A DNA stretch of 64,000 nucleotides, from assembly GCA_018136815.1 (NCBI GenBank), contig CM030931.1, positions 795,511 to 859,510 of the forward strand. The letters are read 5' to 3'. Shown piece by piece: positions 46,701 through 56,716 of the stretch. Position 1 is the first letter of the stretch. The number at the start of each line of letters is the position of its first letter. The position numbers were made by a program, and so were the translations under genes. The notes below the pieces were generated by a model. The model had not been told where the DNA came from, made no database searches, and saw only the letters and a program-made list of their open reading frames with translations. This stretch comes from Isochrysis galbana (Eukaryota > Haptophyta > Isochrysidales > Isochrysidaceae).

Positions 46701-49041
46701 GGAACTTGGCATTCGGCGCTCCTTTTCAATTGCAGATTGCCCACAGACCAATGGAGTCGCCGAGAGAGGCTGGGGGGTTCTCCTCCGCAGCATGCGTATC
46801 ATGTTGGCGCATGCAGGACACGATGTTTTCTTCACTACTCTATGGCCTTTTCTGATGTCTCAGGCGGTTGCAGTGTCGAACTCTCTCCCGTCCTACGCGT
46901 TCTCTCCTCCACAAGTTCCGTGGGAAAAAGCGGACCCCCAGCGCCCTCCCACCCCACTCTCTCGTTTTCGCGTAATGCTCTGCGACTGTTACGTTAATGT
47001 CGCGGATCCTCTTCCCAAGCTCGCTCCTCGGCGCGTCCCTGCAGTCCACCTCGGGTGGGACTCTCGCCGACGCGGTTTCTTTGTCTACATACCCTCTCTT
47101 CGCCGAATAACCACTGCTGTTGACGTTAACTTTCAGGAGTCTTCCTTCACGTCATTCTCTGGGGTTTCTCGCCGCTCTCCGTCTGCGCCTGCGGTGACCC
47201 CTCCTCTCGTCCGTCGTGCCTCCGATGGTGCTTCCCTCCCCACCCCATCCCGCCGTCTCTCGTCTCTCGAGCGCGCACCGCCGCCCGCGCAGCCGGCCTC
47301 GGCCATCCGCCCCGTACACCCCGGGCCTCTCGACGCTGCATCCGATTGTGCGACCGCCTCGGTCGTGGGGGAGTCCTCCACGCCTGCTGCTCCCTCCATG
47401 GTTGTTGCTCCTGAGATCGCACAGGCACTCATGGCAGCAACACCCACAGGGCCCATACCTGAGCCTAGGTCATTCAAGGAAGCTGTCAATGACCCTGTGT
47501 ATGCAGAGAAATGGCGTGAGGCAATGCAGGAAGATGTTACCGGGAAGTACGAGACAAACAAGGCATGGAGACTTGTGAAAGCTGAAGAAATTCCTGCTGG
47601 GCGCAAACCGATGAAGGGAAAGTGGGTATACAAGGTAAAGTACAACCCAGACGGATCTGTCGAGCGCTTCAAGGCCAGGTGGGTTGCTTGCGGCTACAGC
47701 CAAGTGCCCGGTGTTGACTTCACGGAAATGTTCTGTGGGACACTGCGACATGAGAGCTCTAGGATCTTCCTAGCCCTGGCCAATGAAGCTGATGACGATC
47801 TTTTGGAAATAGACACAGTGAAGGCATTCTCGTCGGCTGATATGGATGGAAACCCACTCTACATTGTCCAACCAACTGGATTTGAAGACCCGAACTATGC
47901 CGCGTGTTTATTGCTTGCACCGCTCGAGGGCACGAAGCAAGCCGGCTACCAATATATGATCACAAACACGGCGACTCTCACTAAAATTGGCTTCCAACAA
48001 TCCAGTGTTGAACCCAATTTCTTTAAGCGTCAATACGGAGCAGATGGTTCCACCATCTATCTAGCCTTGTATGTTGACAACATGTTGGTCAGATTTCCAA
48101 AGGGGCGCCGAGAATTAGTCGACGAATTCATCTCTCAATACTCCAAAAGGTTTAACGTAAGCATCATTGGAGAACCTTCTCGATTCCTTGGCTTTGAAAT
48201 CACTCGTCACCGCTCAGCCCGCCAAATGACTCTGCGCCAAACAAATTATATTGAAGAGATAGCCACCACTTTTCTCAGCGAGCGCACGACCAAACCATTC
48301 AGCACTCCCATCTGTCAATCTCGAATTGAAGAATTTCACAAACTAACTGGGGCTAACTCGGACGTTGAAAGGTCCCGTATGCGATCTAAGTCCTACCTTC
48401 AACTCATGGGTTCGCTGCTTTGGGTAACCATCACTAGACCGGACATCTCATTTCACGTCTCCTTTTTATGCCAATTCATGCAGGACCCATCTCCTCAAAA
48501 TTATGATGCGGCTCTCAGCATCGTCAGCTACCTTCATCATACCAGGCATCTTGGACTCACTTACGAAGGACTGAAAGGAGTCCTAGAAGTGTATGCAGAC
48601 TCGTCTTGGGGCTCACTACCGAAACCCTTCGCCGGCTATACCATCAAGTATGGGGGAGCATCGATTTCATACCAAGCCAAGAAACTTAAACTAGTTGCTC
48701 AATCCTCTGCTGAAGCTGAAACTGCTGTATACGCTTTGGCAGCTCGGAATCTTCAATTTACTCTCCATTTGTTTGAATTCCTTGACAAGCCCCAGCAACT
48801 CCCTATTCGGATCTACACAGATAATTCAGCTACTCGTGACTCGATCAAGAACCCCGGAGTAACGGCTCGCACTCGTCACTATGTTCGTTGGTTATTATAT
48901 GCTCGAGAACAATTCCTCCATCACATCTCTGTTCCACATTGGATATCTACCTCGATGATGACCGCTGATATCTTTACTAAATGTCTCGACAAAACAACCT
49001 TCCTCCGTCACCGTTCTTCCGTCCTTAATGAGAAAATCTAG
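43713..49041 (+). CDS. copia gag-pol polyprotein with altered RT active site
   Basis: The frame is open from 43666; 43713 is the last ATG in the LTR and 43666 the first, so the start is unsettled. Roughly 1,775 residues. Gag includes the zinc knuckle CFRCQGSGHQASVC (45310). Protease: VDCGATKHC (45826), where Cys replaces the common Ser/Thr of D-S/T-G. Integrase: LWHARLAHFNV and CKACLENQ, then the DDE core with VSDTCGP, WHTDNGTEF and GVAERGW. RT: KGKWVYKVKYNPDGSVERFK, LLEIDTVKAF, then YVDN (48070-48081) instead of YVDD. RNase H: LEVYADSSWG, SSAEAETAVY, YTDNSATRDSI. No stop or frameshift. The Asn in the RT box should block polymerisation unless it is supplied in trans or tolerated. Confidence 0.93.
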
Positions 49042-49059
49042 GCGGCTTGTTCAGCGATG

Positions 49060-49073
49060 TCGCTGTGGGGGAG
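49060..49073 (+). promoter_or_regulatory. polypurine tract before the 3' LTR
   Basis: CGCTGTGGGGGAG ends directly at the LTR start TGTTTAAC. This is the expected primer site for plus-strand synthesis. Confidence 0.75.
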
Positions 49074-49237
49074 TGTTTAACCTGAGTTGTTTTGTAGGGG
49101 TTACTATTCCCGAGGGGTGACGTCATCGGCATTGTTGCACCGTCATTGGCTTGTCGCGCTAGCTAGCCTTCAATGGTTACTCTGATCTACATTGCTCTAC
49201 TCACAGTCACTGAGCCCAAGATGCGTTGGGCTAAACA
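49074..49237 (+). repeat. 3' LTR of the copia element
   Basis: Identical over 164 bp to the 5' LTR. Followed by GGGGG, the right copy of the target-site duplication. Confidence 0.95.
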
Positions 49238-49729
49238 GGGGGGCTCCATTGCCGTTGTGCGCTACGGTTAAACAAGCATAGGAGAGGATAGGGAGAGGCA
49301 GACAGGGCCAGTGGCCAAGGGCCCGGGGCTGAGCCCCTATGTTAGAGTTTTTCTTGTTGTGCGAATATAACCTTAGTGCTGTGGTCCGTAGCCTTCATCG
49401 GCAACGGAGCCCCTACCCCGCGATGAGGGTGTGCGCGGTTGGCGCATGGCTCGTCCGGTGTATGTGGCTAGGGATGCTAGCCAACAAGATGCTCTACAAG
49501 ACTACAATTTCAAACGCCCTAGATGCCTAGATGGGAAATATACGTATTACTCCCAACAGGCACATATATCCGGGGCCCCTTGGGATCCAGACCCTTCCCC
49601 GGGCCCCCCCACAACAGAACGTACGTAACCAAAAAATTGACAAAAGACGGAAAAGGGAGCTCACACCAGAAATCATGAAAACTCGAAAACTCTGATAAGG
49701 ATTCCTTCCATTTGGGCGGCGCGAGCGCG
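49238..49729. other. spacer upstream of the macro-domain gene
   Basis: GGCCCCTTGGGATCCAG and CCCCCCACAACAGAACGT (49575-49622) weakly echo 40370-40412. No gene. It must include the promoter of the gene at 49730. Confidence 0.4.
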
Positions 49730-51060
49730 ATGCGCGGCGCGTCTGTCGCGGGCCGCTCGCGGCCGCTGGTGGTGCGGCTGTGGCGCGGCTCGCTCGAGCG
49801 CGCGTCTGCGGGCTGCCTGATCACGCCCGCGAATGACGCGCTCGTCGGCAATGAGCAGCCCATGTACTGGCGCTTCATCAACAGGCAGTCTGTTGACGGC
49901 CGCATCCGTCAAGCAGCTGGCAGCCAGCTCGAGGCGGAGTGTGAGGCGATCCAGCCGCTCTCGCAGGACGAGATGCGCCAGGTGCGACGTGATATTACAC
50001 GCTGGACTACTGGCTGCAAGGAGGGCCGGTCTTCTCTCGTCCGATGCCCCACAGGCACGTGCGTCTCCACACGCGCTTATGGCGACCTCGATGCGTCCGT
50101 GATCGTTCACGCCGTGGCGCCCGACTCTGAATTCGGGTACGAGGGGCTGTACACTGGCGCGCTGCGCGATGAGAGGGCTTCAAATGTGTCGCTTCACTCG
50201 CCCGCGCCCGACCTCGGCAAACACAGCTCATGGCTACAGTTCTCACCACCAGACCAGGTGAGCACAGCTCCCTTGCAATTCTATGAGCGCAGTGCTCTTG
50301 CTGAGCCTTCATTTTGCTCGTGTGGCTGCAGCTCTTATTCTCGACGTGGTACTCGGCGTTCCTCGCCGCCGGCAACGTTGCTGAAAATGTAGCAACAGCT
50401 GGGCTTGGTGCGGGCGTCAAGGGGTGGCGACACACCATATCGGCTGCGCTTGGTTTGGAGGCGTTAGCACAATTGCTGGTTGGAGGCGCTAGAATGCCGT
50501 TGGATGTAAGCTTCGTCATTGGCGGGTATGAGCCAATTGCGGCACGAGCATGGCGGCAGACAGCGGATGTGGCGCGCACACTCTTGGGTCCGCCGGCCGG
50601 GCTGGAGGATTTCGCTGAGTGGGTCAAGGCTCGAGAGGCGGGTGTCGAGCTGAGCTGGGAGATCGACGCCGCCGAGTTGAAGCAACGAGTGCATGCCCGG
50701 CCAAATCAACAGGATGCGCATGAGGAGAGAGATGCCGCCACTATCACAGGGATGGATGGCCGGGATCTGCTTCGGCATGACCAAGCGGATCCCCCAGGTG
50801 GCCATAGCTTAGCTGAAGACTCACACATGGTCGAGGCTTCCACAAGAAAGTCAGGCAATCCTGTGGGTGTTGCCAACCTGCCTGTTAGCTCTGTGTTGCC
50901 TCTGCTCGATGTTGCCGACGTGGCAGAGATGCACAAGAATCGGGCTGTTGGGTACAGTGGGGCGGATCGTGCGCTGACACAGGAGCAGGAGCTGCGTGCC
51001 GCTAGGGCCGGCGACAAGCGAATGTCCCTACTCATGTTCGCGCCGGAGGCAGGTTTATGA
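49730..51060 (+). CDS. macro-domain (ADP-ribose-binding) protein
   Basis: Two exons, 49730-50257 and 50332-51060; 418 residues. The macro fold: VVRLWRGSLERASAGCLITP, then ANDALVG (matches the N-A-A-N loop region), VDGRIRQAAGSQLEAEC, CPTGTCVSTRAYGDLDASVI, VHAVAPDSEFGYEG. After the intron come LFSTWYSAFLAAG, TAGLGAGVKGWRH (the second glycine loop) and ALGLEALAQLL. The intron lies between the last beta-alpha units and is phase 0. The C-terminal third (from about residue 270) is helical and Ala-rich without a family. Macro domains bind or remove ADP-ribose. The catalytic type is not assignable here. The ATG at 49730 is the first in frame. Confidence 0.8.
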
Positions 51061-52091
51061 CTAGCCGTCCACATTCAGCAGCTTCAACGGATTCGACCTC
51101 ACTTCCTAGATGAGATAGATAGCATATCGCAAAGTGCAGCATCAAACAAAAACTTCTAATAGTCTCGTTTGCACGTGGCCCTGTGGTAACTATGCTGAAG
51201 CCACGCCCGTTCCCTAACTCTTTCTTCCCTTGCAACCAGGCTTGCGGCCATTCCCCTCGTGCGCTACCTACTACTACCTAGCGGCTCGGGGTGCGGGGTT
51301 AGCAGTGTTGCGGGTAGGGGGATTCCGTCCCCATGCTCGAGAGGGTCGGTTCCCCCCTCCCGCCCGCCGGGCTCCTCCGAAGATCCGTTTCGGCGGGGTC
51401 ACATTGGCGACGAGAGAACGTGCTTGCTGACGAGGGGACGTTCTGGAAGTGCGTCCGCCAACCTACTTTTATAAGTGGGGCCCGCGCTCGCGGGCGGTCG
51501 CGCGAGCGCGGGCGGTCGCGCGAGCGCGGGCGGTCGCGCGAGGTCGCGCGAGCGCGACCGCCCTCCCTCACATGACCGCCCTCCCGCCCTCCCTCGAGGG
51601 TCCCTCGCGTGACCACCCTCGCTCGCACGACCGCCCTCCCTCGCGTGACCACAGCTCTCGCCTTCTTGCCCACTCATGCTCTGCCTCTCTCTCCCTCTCT
51701 CTCTCCTTCTCTCCCTCCCTCTCTTCAAGCTCAATTCTCTTCTGATCCCGAGCTTCCTCGGGCTCCCGTGCCATCTCTCGCTCAAGTGTCAAGTGCCTTC
51801 TCACGCTCCTTGAGCACCTTTCCCCGCTCTTTCATCAGAGCGTCTGCCTCCCGCAGCTTCACCCGCTCCAGCTCAGCCTCCTGCTCATGCTTCTTGAGCT
51901 CCAGCTCCCGCTTTAGCTAACGGTAGTAGCCTGAATCTTCAGACATTTTTTTCGCGGAGCCCGCGCCGGTCCCTCAGCACTAGGATTAAACTAGGACAAC
52001 AAGAAAACTCTGACAACATCTACTTTACCACTAAAATCGGCCGGTCGCGGAGCCTGCCCCGCGCGTGCGCCACCGTCTGGCGGGAAGCTGG
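51061..52091. other. repeat-rich spacer with a coiled-coil-like relic
   Basis: At 51463 CAACCTACTTTTATAAGTGG repeats the edge seen at 14762, followed by three units of GCGGGCGGTCGCGCGAGC (51490-51550). On the minus strand 51918-51568 reads KRELELKKHEQEAELERVK and further charged heptads with a stop or frameshift near 51790. This is probably a broken coiled-coil protein. 51923-51947 shares GTAGCCTGAATCTTCAGA and a T run with the retroposon end at 54117. Confidence 0.45.
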
Positions 52092-53000
52092 ATGGCGGCC
52101 AAGGAGAATCAGTGGGACCAGCTGGGCGCGACGGCTCCAGCGGGGATAGGGTCGCTGGTGGGGGGGTTTGCGCAACAGGGCGATGTGCTCGTCGTGCCCG
52201 CCCGGGCGTGGAGTGAGATGCAGACCGAGCTCGTTGAGATGCGCCGGTTTGTGCGCTCAATGCTCGCAGTCGAGGCGCGCCGCCGCGCCGTGAGTATCAC
52301 ACGCGTGCAGGCGCGCTGGCGCGGGCTCGTCGCCCGCAGATCGCTCGAGGCACGGGTTCTCCAGGCCCGCCTTCGGATGCGCTGGATCACCTCGCCCGAT
52401 CAACTCCATGTCAGCACAGTAGCTCCGCGCCCCAGCAGCCTTGCGCGCGGCCTGCTGCATGCGGTAGTCAGAGGGTTTCTGGTGCGAAGACGCTCAGCAC
52501 GCTACCGTACTCATCATCGGGCGGCTAGTCTGGTCCAGGCAATCGTTCGGGGCCGACGAGATAGGCGTTTGCTGCGAATACCTAGCGCCCAACACCACCG
52601 GCTACTCCATCTGGAAGCACAGCTCTCCGCTGAGCGCCATGCGAGGCTCACTCATGAAGGCGTCCTGCGTACTATGTTTACGGCTATGCGTGAAATGCAA
52701 GACGCCCTCCGGGCCTCATCGTCGCCAATAGATTCTCAGGTATCCGTGCTTGGAACCCCACCACTACCCGAAGGGAAGGTAAGATCATCTCCCAAAGACC
52801 CATTCATGGGATTACTTGCATCCACCAATTCACATGAGCTGGTTGTCCCAGCACATACGACTTCGGATGACGTGAACGAGATGGGTGGCTGCAAGCCGAG
52901 TCGAAATGGTGAGGGCATAGATTTGAGCCCGCTGGGTGCAGCAACGACGAGCAAAGGTGTTTGGCGTCAACTCCCGGTGAGTTCGATGTACCTTGATTGA
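52092..53000 (+). CDS. IQ-motif protein (probable calmodulin-binding)
   Basis: A 302-residue single exon. The frame is open upstream, but 52092 is the first ATG (MAAKENQWDQLG). Three IQ-type helices follow: ITRVQARWRGLVARRSLEAR, ARGLLHAVVRGFLVRRR and ASLVQAIVRGRRDRRLL, each with the hydrophobic-Q/h-xxx-RG-xxx-R pattern that binds calmodulin or myosin light chains. Next comes a helix HHRLLHLEAQLSAERHAR, possibly coiled-coil, then a disordered tail. No motor or kinase domain is visible. Confidence 0.72.
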   Translation: MAAKENQWDQLGATAPAGIGSLVGGFAQQGDVLVVPARAWSEMQTELVEMRRFVRSMLAVEARRRAVSITRVQARWRGLVARRSLEARVLQARLRMRWITSPDQLHVSTVAPRPSSLARGLLHAVVRGFLVRRRSARYRTHHRAASLVQAIVRGRRDRRLLRIPSAQHHRLLHLEAQLSAERHARLTHEGVLRTMFTAMREMQDALRASSSPIDSQVSVLGTPPLPEGKVRSSPKDPFMGLLASTNSHELVVPAHTTSDDVNEMGGCKPSRNGEGIDLSPLGAATTSKGVWRQLPVSSMYLD

Positions 53001-53330
53001 GTAGACTACATGTTATGAAGGCCAGAGACGCAGTGCATACCGAACGAGTTGCTCCCTCAACAAGCAGCCGCATGAGGATCTTCTTGTAATGCGGATGCTA
53101 GAAGAATACCCGCTACATATTGCTGCTGTGACTTGTGACGCGCGCGTTTGTGTGCACGCGCTCGTGCTGCGTGGTGCGGTAGGACATCAATCATCGGTCA
53201 TCGGGAAGTCCCTCCTCATCACCTTTGCGGGGGTGCATGGCACAGTATTTCTTACTGGTTGATGTGGGCACAACACCAGGCTCCGCCATCACCTTATAAT
53301 ATACTAACTGCACGCGCGGCAATGGAACCC
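53001..53330. other. 3' flank of the IQ gene
   Basis: Unique-looking sequence, probably the 3' UTR and beyond. No feature recognised. Confidence 0.35.
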
Positions 53331-53680
53331 CTACTTAGAATAAGAATTAATGTTATATCCTAGCCAACCCCACTAGCTAATTGGACACAACTTTTCCGTC
53401 CCGGAAGCTCCCGCCATGCCTGACGAGCCAGGTGTCCGAGTGATACCGGGGGGAGGGGGCGCTGCCCCCTCCCCTCGATATTTGTCCTCCCCCCAGTGCA
53501 CGCACCGACCTTGCGCACCCCAGCACGCCCTCTCCTCGAGTCCACGCTGGGGGAAAAACCCTTTCGGGTAAAAACAACGCAGGGGGGGGGGGGGCACTCG
53601 TGAAAAGGAGCCCAGAAGCGCGCTAATCACTCCTCGCCGAAGCGAATGGCCGCGGCGAGCCGCGGTCCTTCCCTCCTGGT
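53331..53680 (-). repeat. dispersed repeat family C, copy 2 (inverted)
   Basis: The inverse of 25256-25600, with the terminus TTATATCCTAGCCAACCCC at 53351, the G-homopolymer at 53582-53594, and GCGGCGAGCCGCGG near 53652. Confidence 0.85.
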
Positions 53681-54340
53681 TCTGGTGCCCCCGTCTTCTC
53701 TTACCTAAATAGGGCGAGAAGACATGTTAACGCCGGAGGGGAGAGCTGCCACTCTCCCCTCCCCTCCCTCTTCCCTCTTCCTCCTCTCTTGCCCCTGCGG
53801 CTCTGGCCATGGCGCGCGCCTACGGCCCCTCTTCAGGTCCCCAGTCCCCAACTATCGTTAAAACGATAGGGTCATGGAGCGCGCCACGCTCCCCTCTCCT
53901 CTCTCCTCCCACCCCACCGCGCCGGCCGACCAGGATATGCTGGACAACAGGCCTGCCCTGAACACGCGTCCGTAACCAGGCCCATGGTAGTGCACCAGGG
54001 CCGCACCCCCGACACCGAAGACAAAGGAATGAGGGGGGGAAGGAGAGGAAGTGGAGGGAGGGGATGAAAAGGGCGATGTCCGCTATGTGGAGGTAGAGAC
54101 CGAGTAGCGATAGGTGTGTAGCCCTGAATCTTCAGATCTTTTTTTTTTTTTTTTCCAGGTCCCCAGTCCCCAGGAGGCCTGCAGGGGGCCTAGGAGCACA
54201 GCTCAAGGGGCAGGTGAGGCTGGGGCATGGCCCTGGCCCCTCCTACCTCTCCCTCGCGGGCTCTCGCGCCCCTGCCGGTCGACTGGAGCTGGCTGGGGGG
54301 TCCTGATCAGGGGGGCCCAGGGGGAGGAGGGGGTGGTCAA
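53681..54340 (-). repeat. dispersed repeat family B, interrupted copy
   Basis: Matches 62342-62660: CCGTCTTCTCTTACC, GAGAAGACA, GGGGAGAGCTGCC, GCGCGCCTGCGGCCCCTCTT-like block, then, after an insertion, GGAGCACAGCTCAAGGGGCA and GGTCGACTGGAGCTGGCT. A 305-bp retroposon splits it at 53851-54155. Confidence 0.85.
53851..54155 (+). mobile_element. short retroposon with 17-bp target-site duplication and T tail
   Basis: The 17-bp sequence CAGGTCCCCAGTCCCCA occurs on both sides (53834-53850 and 54156-54172), while the uninterrupted family B copy at 62500 has one version. The 305-bp insert starts with the hairpin CTATCGTTAAAACGATAG and ends CCTGAATCTTCAGATC followed by 18 or so T. It codes for nothing. 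The duplication length fits target-primed reverse transcription (SINE-like). The T tail on this strand is unusual. Confidence 0.82.
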
Positions 54341-54352
54341 TAATAATAATCA

Positions 54353-54425
54353 GTGTTATATCCTAGCCAACCCCACTAGCTAATTGGACATAACGTTTCA
54401 GTCCCGGAATCCCGCCATGCCTGAC
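54353..54425 (-). repeat. dispersed repeat family C, terminal fragment
   Basis: TTATATCCTAGCCAACCCC, AGCTAATTGGACATAACG and CCCGCCATGCCTGACG match 53351-53420. It ends abruptly where the Ty3 gag copy begins. Confidence 0.8.
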
Positions 54426-54439
54426 GGGGGGGTGAAATC

Positions 54440-55212
54440 AGCCCGAGTGGCGGAACGAGGGGCGTAAGGGAGCATCCCCACCGAATTGTGAGGTGGGGCA
54501 GCCGAGTAGGGCGCTGACGGACGCGCGGTCGACGGAGGAGGCGGTTTCGGCGCCGGAGGGTCCGCCGCCACTCCTGCGGACGTCGGGGAGGTGGAAGCCC
54601 GCAAGGCCCTGATATGGTTGTTGAGGCCCGCTATCATCTCGAGGAGGGCAGCGTGCTCTCGGTCGCGCTTTTCGTCGCGAAGTTGTTGAGCATCGATCGT
54701 GGACTGCATGTGAGCAAGGCGGTCGGCCAAGAGGTCGGCGACGGAGGGAGCCTCGCTCACGTGTTCCCACGCACTGTAGTCAAGCGGGTGAGGATGGGAG
54801 TCGAGCCCCGGGTAGCCCGAGGTCTCGAGGGCTCGAGGGAGGCGAGCTCAGCTCGTTCGCGGAGTGGGTCGACGAGCAGCGGCTCGTCTGACGGAGCGGC
54901 GGATGGCGCCGCCGTGTTGGAAGGGTCTTGCGGAGGCTCGGAGCCGCCGGTTCCGACAAAGTAGACCCCTTGTGGGCCAAAAGGAGTTCCCGCTGTTCCC
55001 ATGGGCAGAGAGGGAGCGGGACTATGAGAGGGCGCGGTCGTAGGCGCCAAGGCGGAATTTGTGCTTGTCGAACACGCGATGACTACAGGCTCGTAGGCAG
55101 AGGGCCGTTCGACCGAGCCGGCAGCTGACGCGGCCGTAAAAGTGTCGTTGTTGGTTGCGGGCGGGAAAATGTCAGAGAGCTCATGGTAGGAGTAGTTGTC
55201 ATTGTCTGCCAT
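54440..55212 (-). pseudogene. Ty3 gag, copy 2 (truncated)
   Basis: The minus frame from the ATG at 55210-55212 is nearly identical to the gag at 18652 (MADNDNYSYHELSDIFPP, LADRLAHMQSTIDAQQLRDE). A small duplication around 54825-54840 (CTCGAGGG twice) shifts the frame, so the reading continues in another frame to about 54440. It then runs into family C repeat DNA. No pol domains follow. Confidence 0.85.
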
Positions 55213-55226
55213 CGAGCGCTTCGAGC

Positions 55227-55686
55227 CAGTGATGGTGCATCAGTTCATCAGCTGACACCAACTTCGAGGCTGACACTGATATCATAGCTGATATAAGCTG
55301 ATGGACCTCATCAGCTGATATCACCTCAAAGGCCCTGAGCGAGCAGAGTATCAGCTGATATCAGTGGCTTGTGTATTTACTGCAGATATATATTGGACAA
55401 AACGTCCGGAAAATTGTATTATGCGAGCGTAAAGTGGCTCAGGTGACAGTGCGCGTGCGCCGCGCAGAGCGGAGCACCACGGAGTACCAGTTCGACCCCC
55501 ATCCAACCTCAGTGAAACTCAACTATTCTGCACTTTTTTTTTGGACGTAGAAAGTAAAGGGGACTGGGTGTTTTGTTTTCTCCCCGCTCCAAGCTGCTGA
55601 CAACTGATAACTGATATCAGTTATCAGCTCGAGGTGAGCTGATACTGATGTAAAAAACTGATATTAGTACTGATGCACCATCACTG
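55227..55686 (+). mobile_element. hAT-type MITE inserted in a Ty3 leader
   Basis: 460 bp. Ends CAGTGATGGTGCATCAGT and its inverse form an 18-bp terminal inverted repeat. The 8-bp CTTCGAGC is duplicated on both sides (55219-55226, 55687-55694), whereas the related Ty3 copy has it once (18659-18666). An 8-bp duplication with CAG-type ends defines hAT elements. The interior has many AGCTGATATCAG palindromes and no coding frame. The insertion lies 14 bp upstream of the gag ATG. Confidence 0.95.
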
Positions 55687-55694
55687 CTTCGAGC

Positions 55695-56172
55695 GAAGAG
55701 GTAGGCGGAGGTTCGGAGAATTGCGACACGTGGCGTCGGAGAGTAGAGACGAGGCTAGCTAGCGAGCTAGGGGGAGAGAGAGAGAATGAGAATGAGAGCT
55801 TCTTAGGTCCAAGGTAGACACGAGGGGCTACAACGCGGGGACTCAAAAAGTTGCTGACCAACAGAGACAGACAAACTAAACCAAACGGGGCGAAAACTAA
55901 CCACACTTGGACGGACGACCGAGCGTCGGCACCAAGGCAACTTAGCAGCGCACGGACATGCGCAGAGGGGACGGCACAACGAGGGCAGACCTCGCTGGGG
56001 GAGCTGCGACCGAGGTATAACAGAAGACGGACGACAATCGTGGAACGTTTGATGTCATCAAGCGAAAGTAGGAGAAGAGACGATATACCCATCAACGAGA
56101 CCTTGAGAGTTAAAATAGCTCGCCGGCTAAAAGTAAAAGTAAAAGTCTGTCCTCGTATGGAATACGAATACG
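55695..56172 (-). repeat. 5' leader/LTR region of Ty3 copy 2
   Basis: Nearly identical to 18667-19155 (GGCGGAGGTTCGGAG, GGCACCAAGGCAACTTAGCA, AGCGAAAGTAGGAGAAGAGA). It lacks one unit of a 26-bp duplication present in copy 1 (GACCGAGCGTCG twice). Right border near 56172. Confidence 0.85.
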
Positions 56173-56566
56173 ACATAGTTCTAGAACAGTAAACATGTTT
56201 AACAGTAGTTAGCTCCATAGTTAGTTGCCGTTCCGCCCGCAAGGTGCTGGCAAGCCCGCCCATGCCCATGCCCTACATGCCCCATGCCCCATCCATTGCC
56301 TGCATTTGTGTGCGCGCGCCATCAACTCACAACTCACAAGTCCTCTCCTTCGCCTCCCTCCTCCCTCTCTCCCTCTCCCTCTCACTCTCACTCGCTCGCT
56401 CCCTCAGATGGCAGATGGCTCGCGGCCGCCGCCTCCGCTCGCACGGCGCATCCTCCTCCTCCTCCCGTGATGAACTTGAAGTCGGAGGCCATTCGAACGA
56501 CGAGGAAAGGGAGGCCCGCCCCCATCCCAATGCTGCATGTGCGCAAGCAAGCGCCGCCGAACCATT
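56173..56566. other. C/T-rich spacer
   Basis: Pyrimidine-rich 56330-56410, then a frame with poly-Ser and Arg (SHGASSSSSRDELEVGGHSN) that may be an exon of the short frame at 56567. Not certain. Confidence 0.35.
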
Positions 56567-56716
56567 ATGGACGAGGTGGAAGAGGATGTGATGGATGAGC
56601 CCACGCCCGCGCCCGCGCCCGCGCCCGCGCTCCCATCCCAAACAGTTGTGGACATTATTCTAGACGACAGTGACGAGGAGGAGGAGGAGGAGGAGGTAGT
56701 ATGGAATTATGGATAA
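56567..56716 (+). CDS. short acidic frame with a SUMO-interaction-like motif, cut by a MITE
   Basis: Fifty codons from ATG 56567: MDEVEEDVMDEP, a four-unit Pro-Ala run, then VVDIILDDSDEEEEEEE, a textbook hydrophobic core followed by Asp/Ser/Glu as in SUMO-interacting motifs. The Glu run is a GAG microsatellite, and the frame ends within the MITE copy starting at 56696. The rest of any protein is lost or lies on other exons. Confidence 0.3.
   Translation: MDEVEEDVMDEPTPAPAPAPALPSQTVVDIILDDSDEEEEEEEVVWNYG

Larger units (their letters stand above)
43567..49237 (+). mobile_element. complete Ty1/copia LTR retrotransposon
   Basis: 5,671 bp, two identical 164-bp LTRs (43567-43730 and 49074-49237), each TGTTTAAC...GCTAAACA, and a 5-bp duplication GGGGG on each side (43562-43566 and 49238-49242). 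One uninterrupted gag-pol frame fills the space. The domain order PR-IN-RT-RH is that of copia. Identical LTRs mean a recent insertion. Confidence 0.97.
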
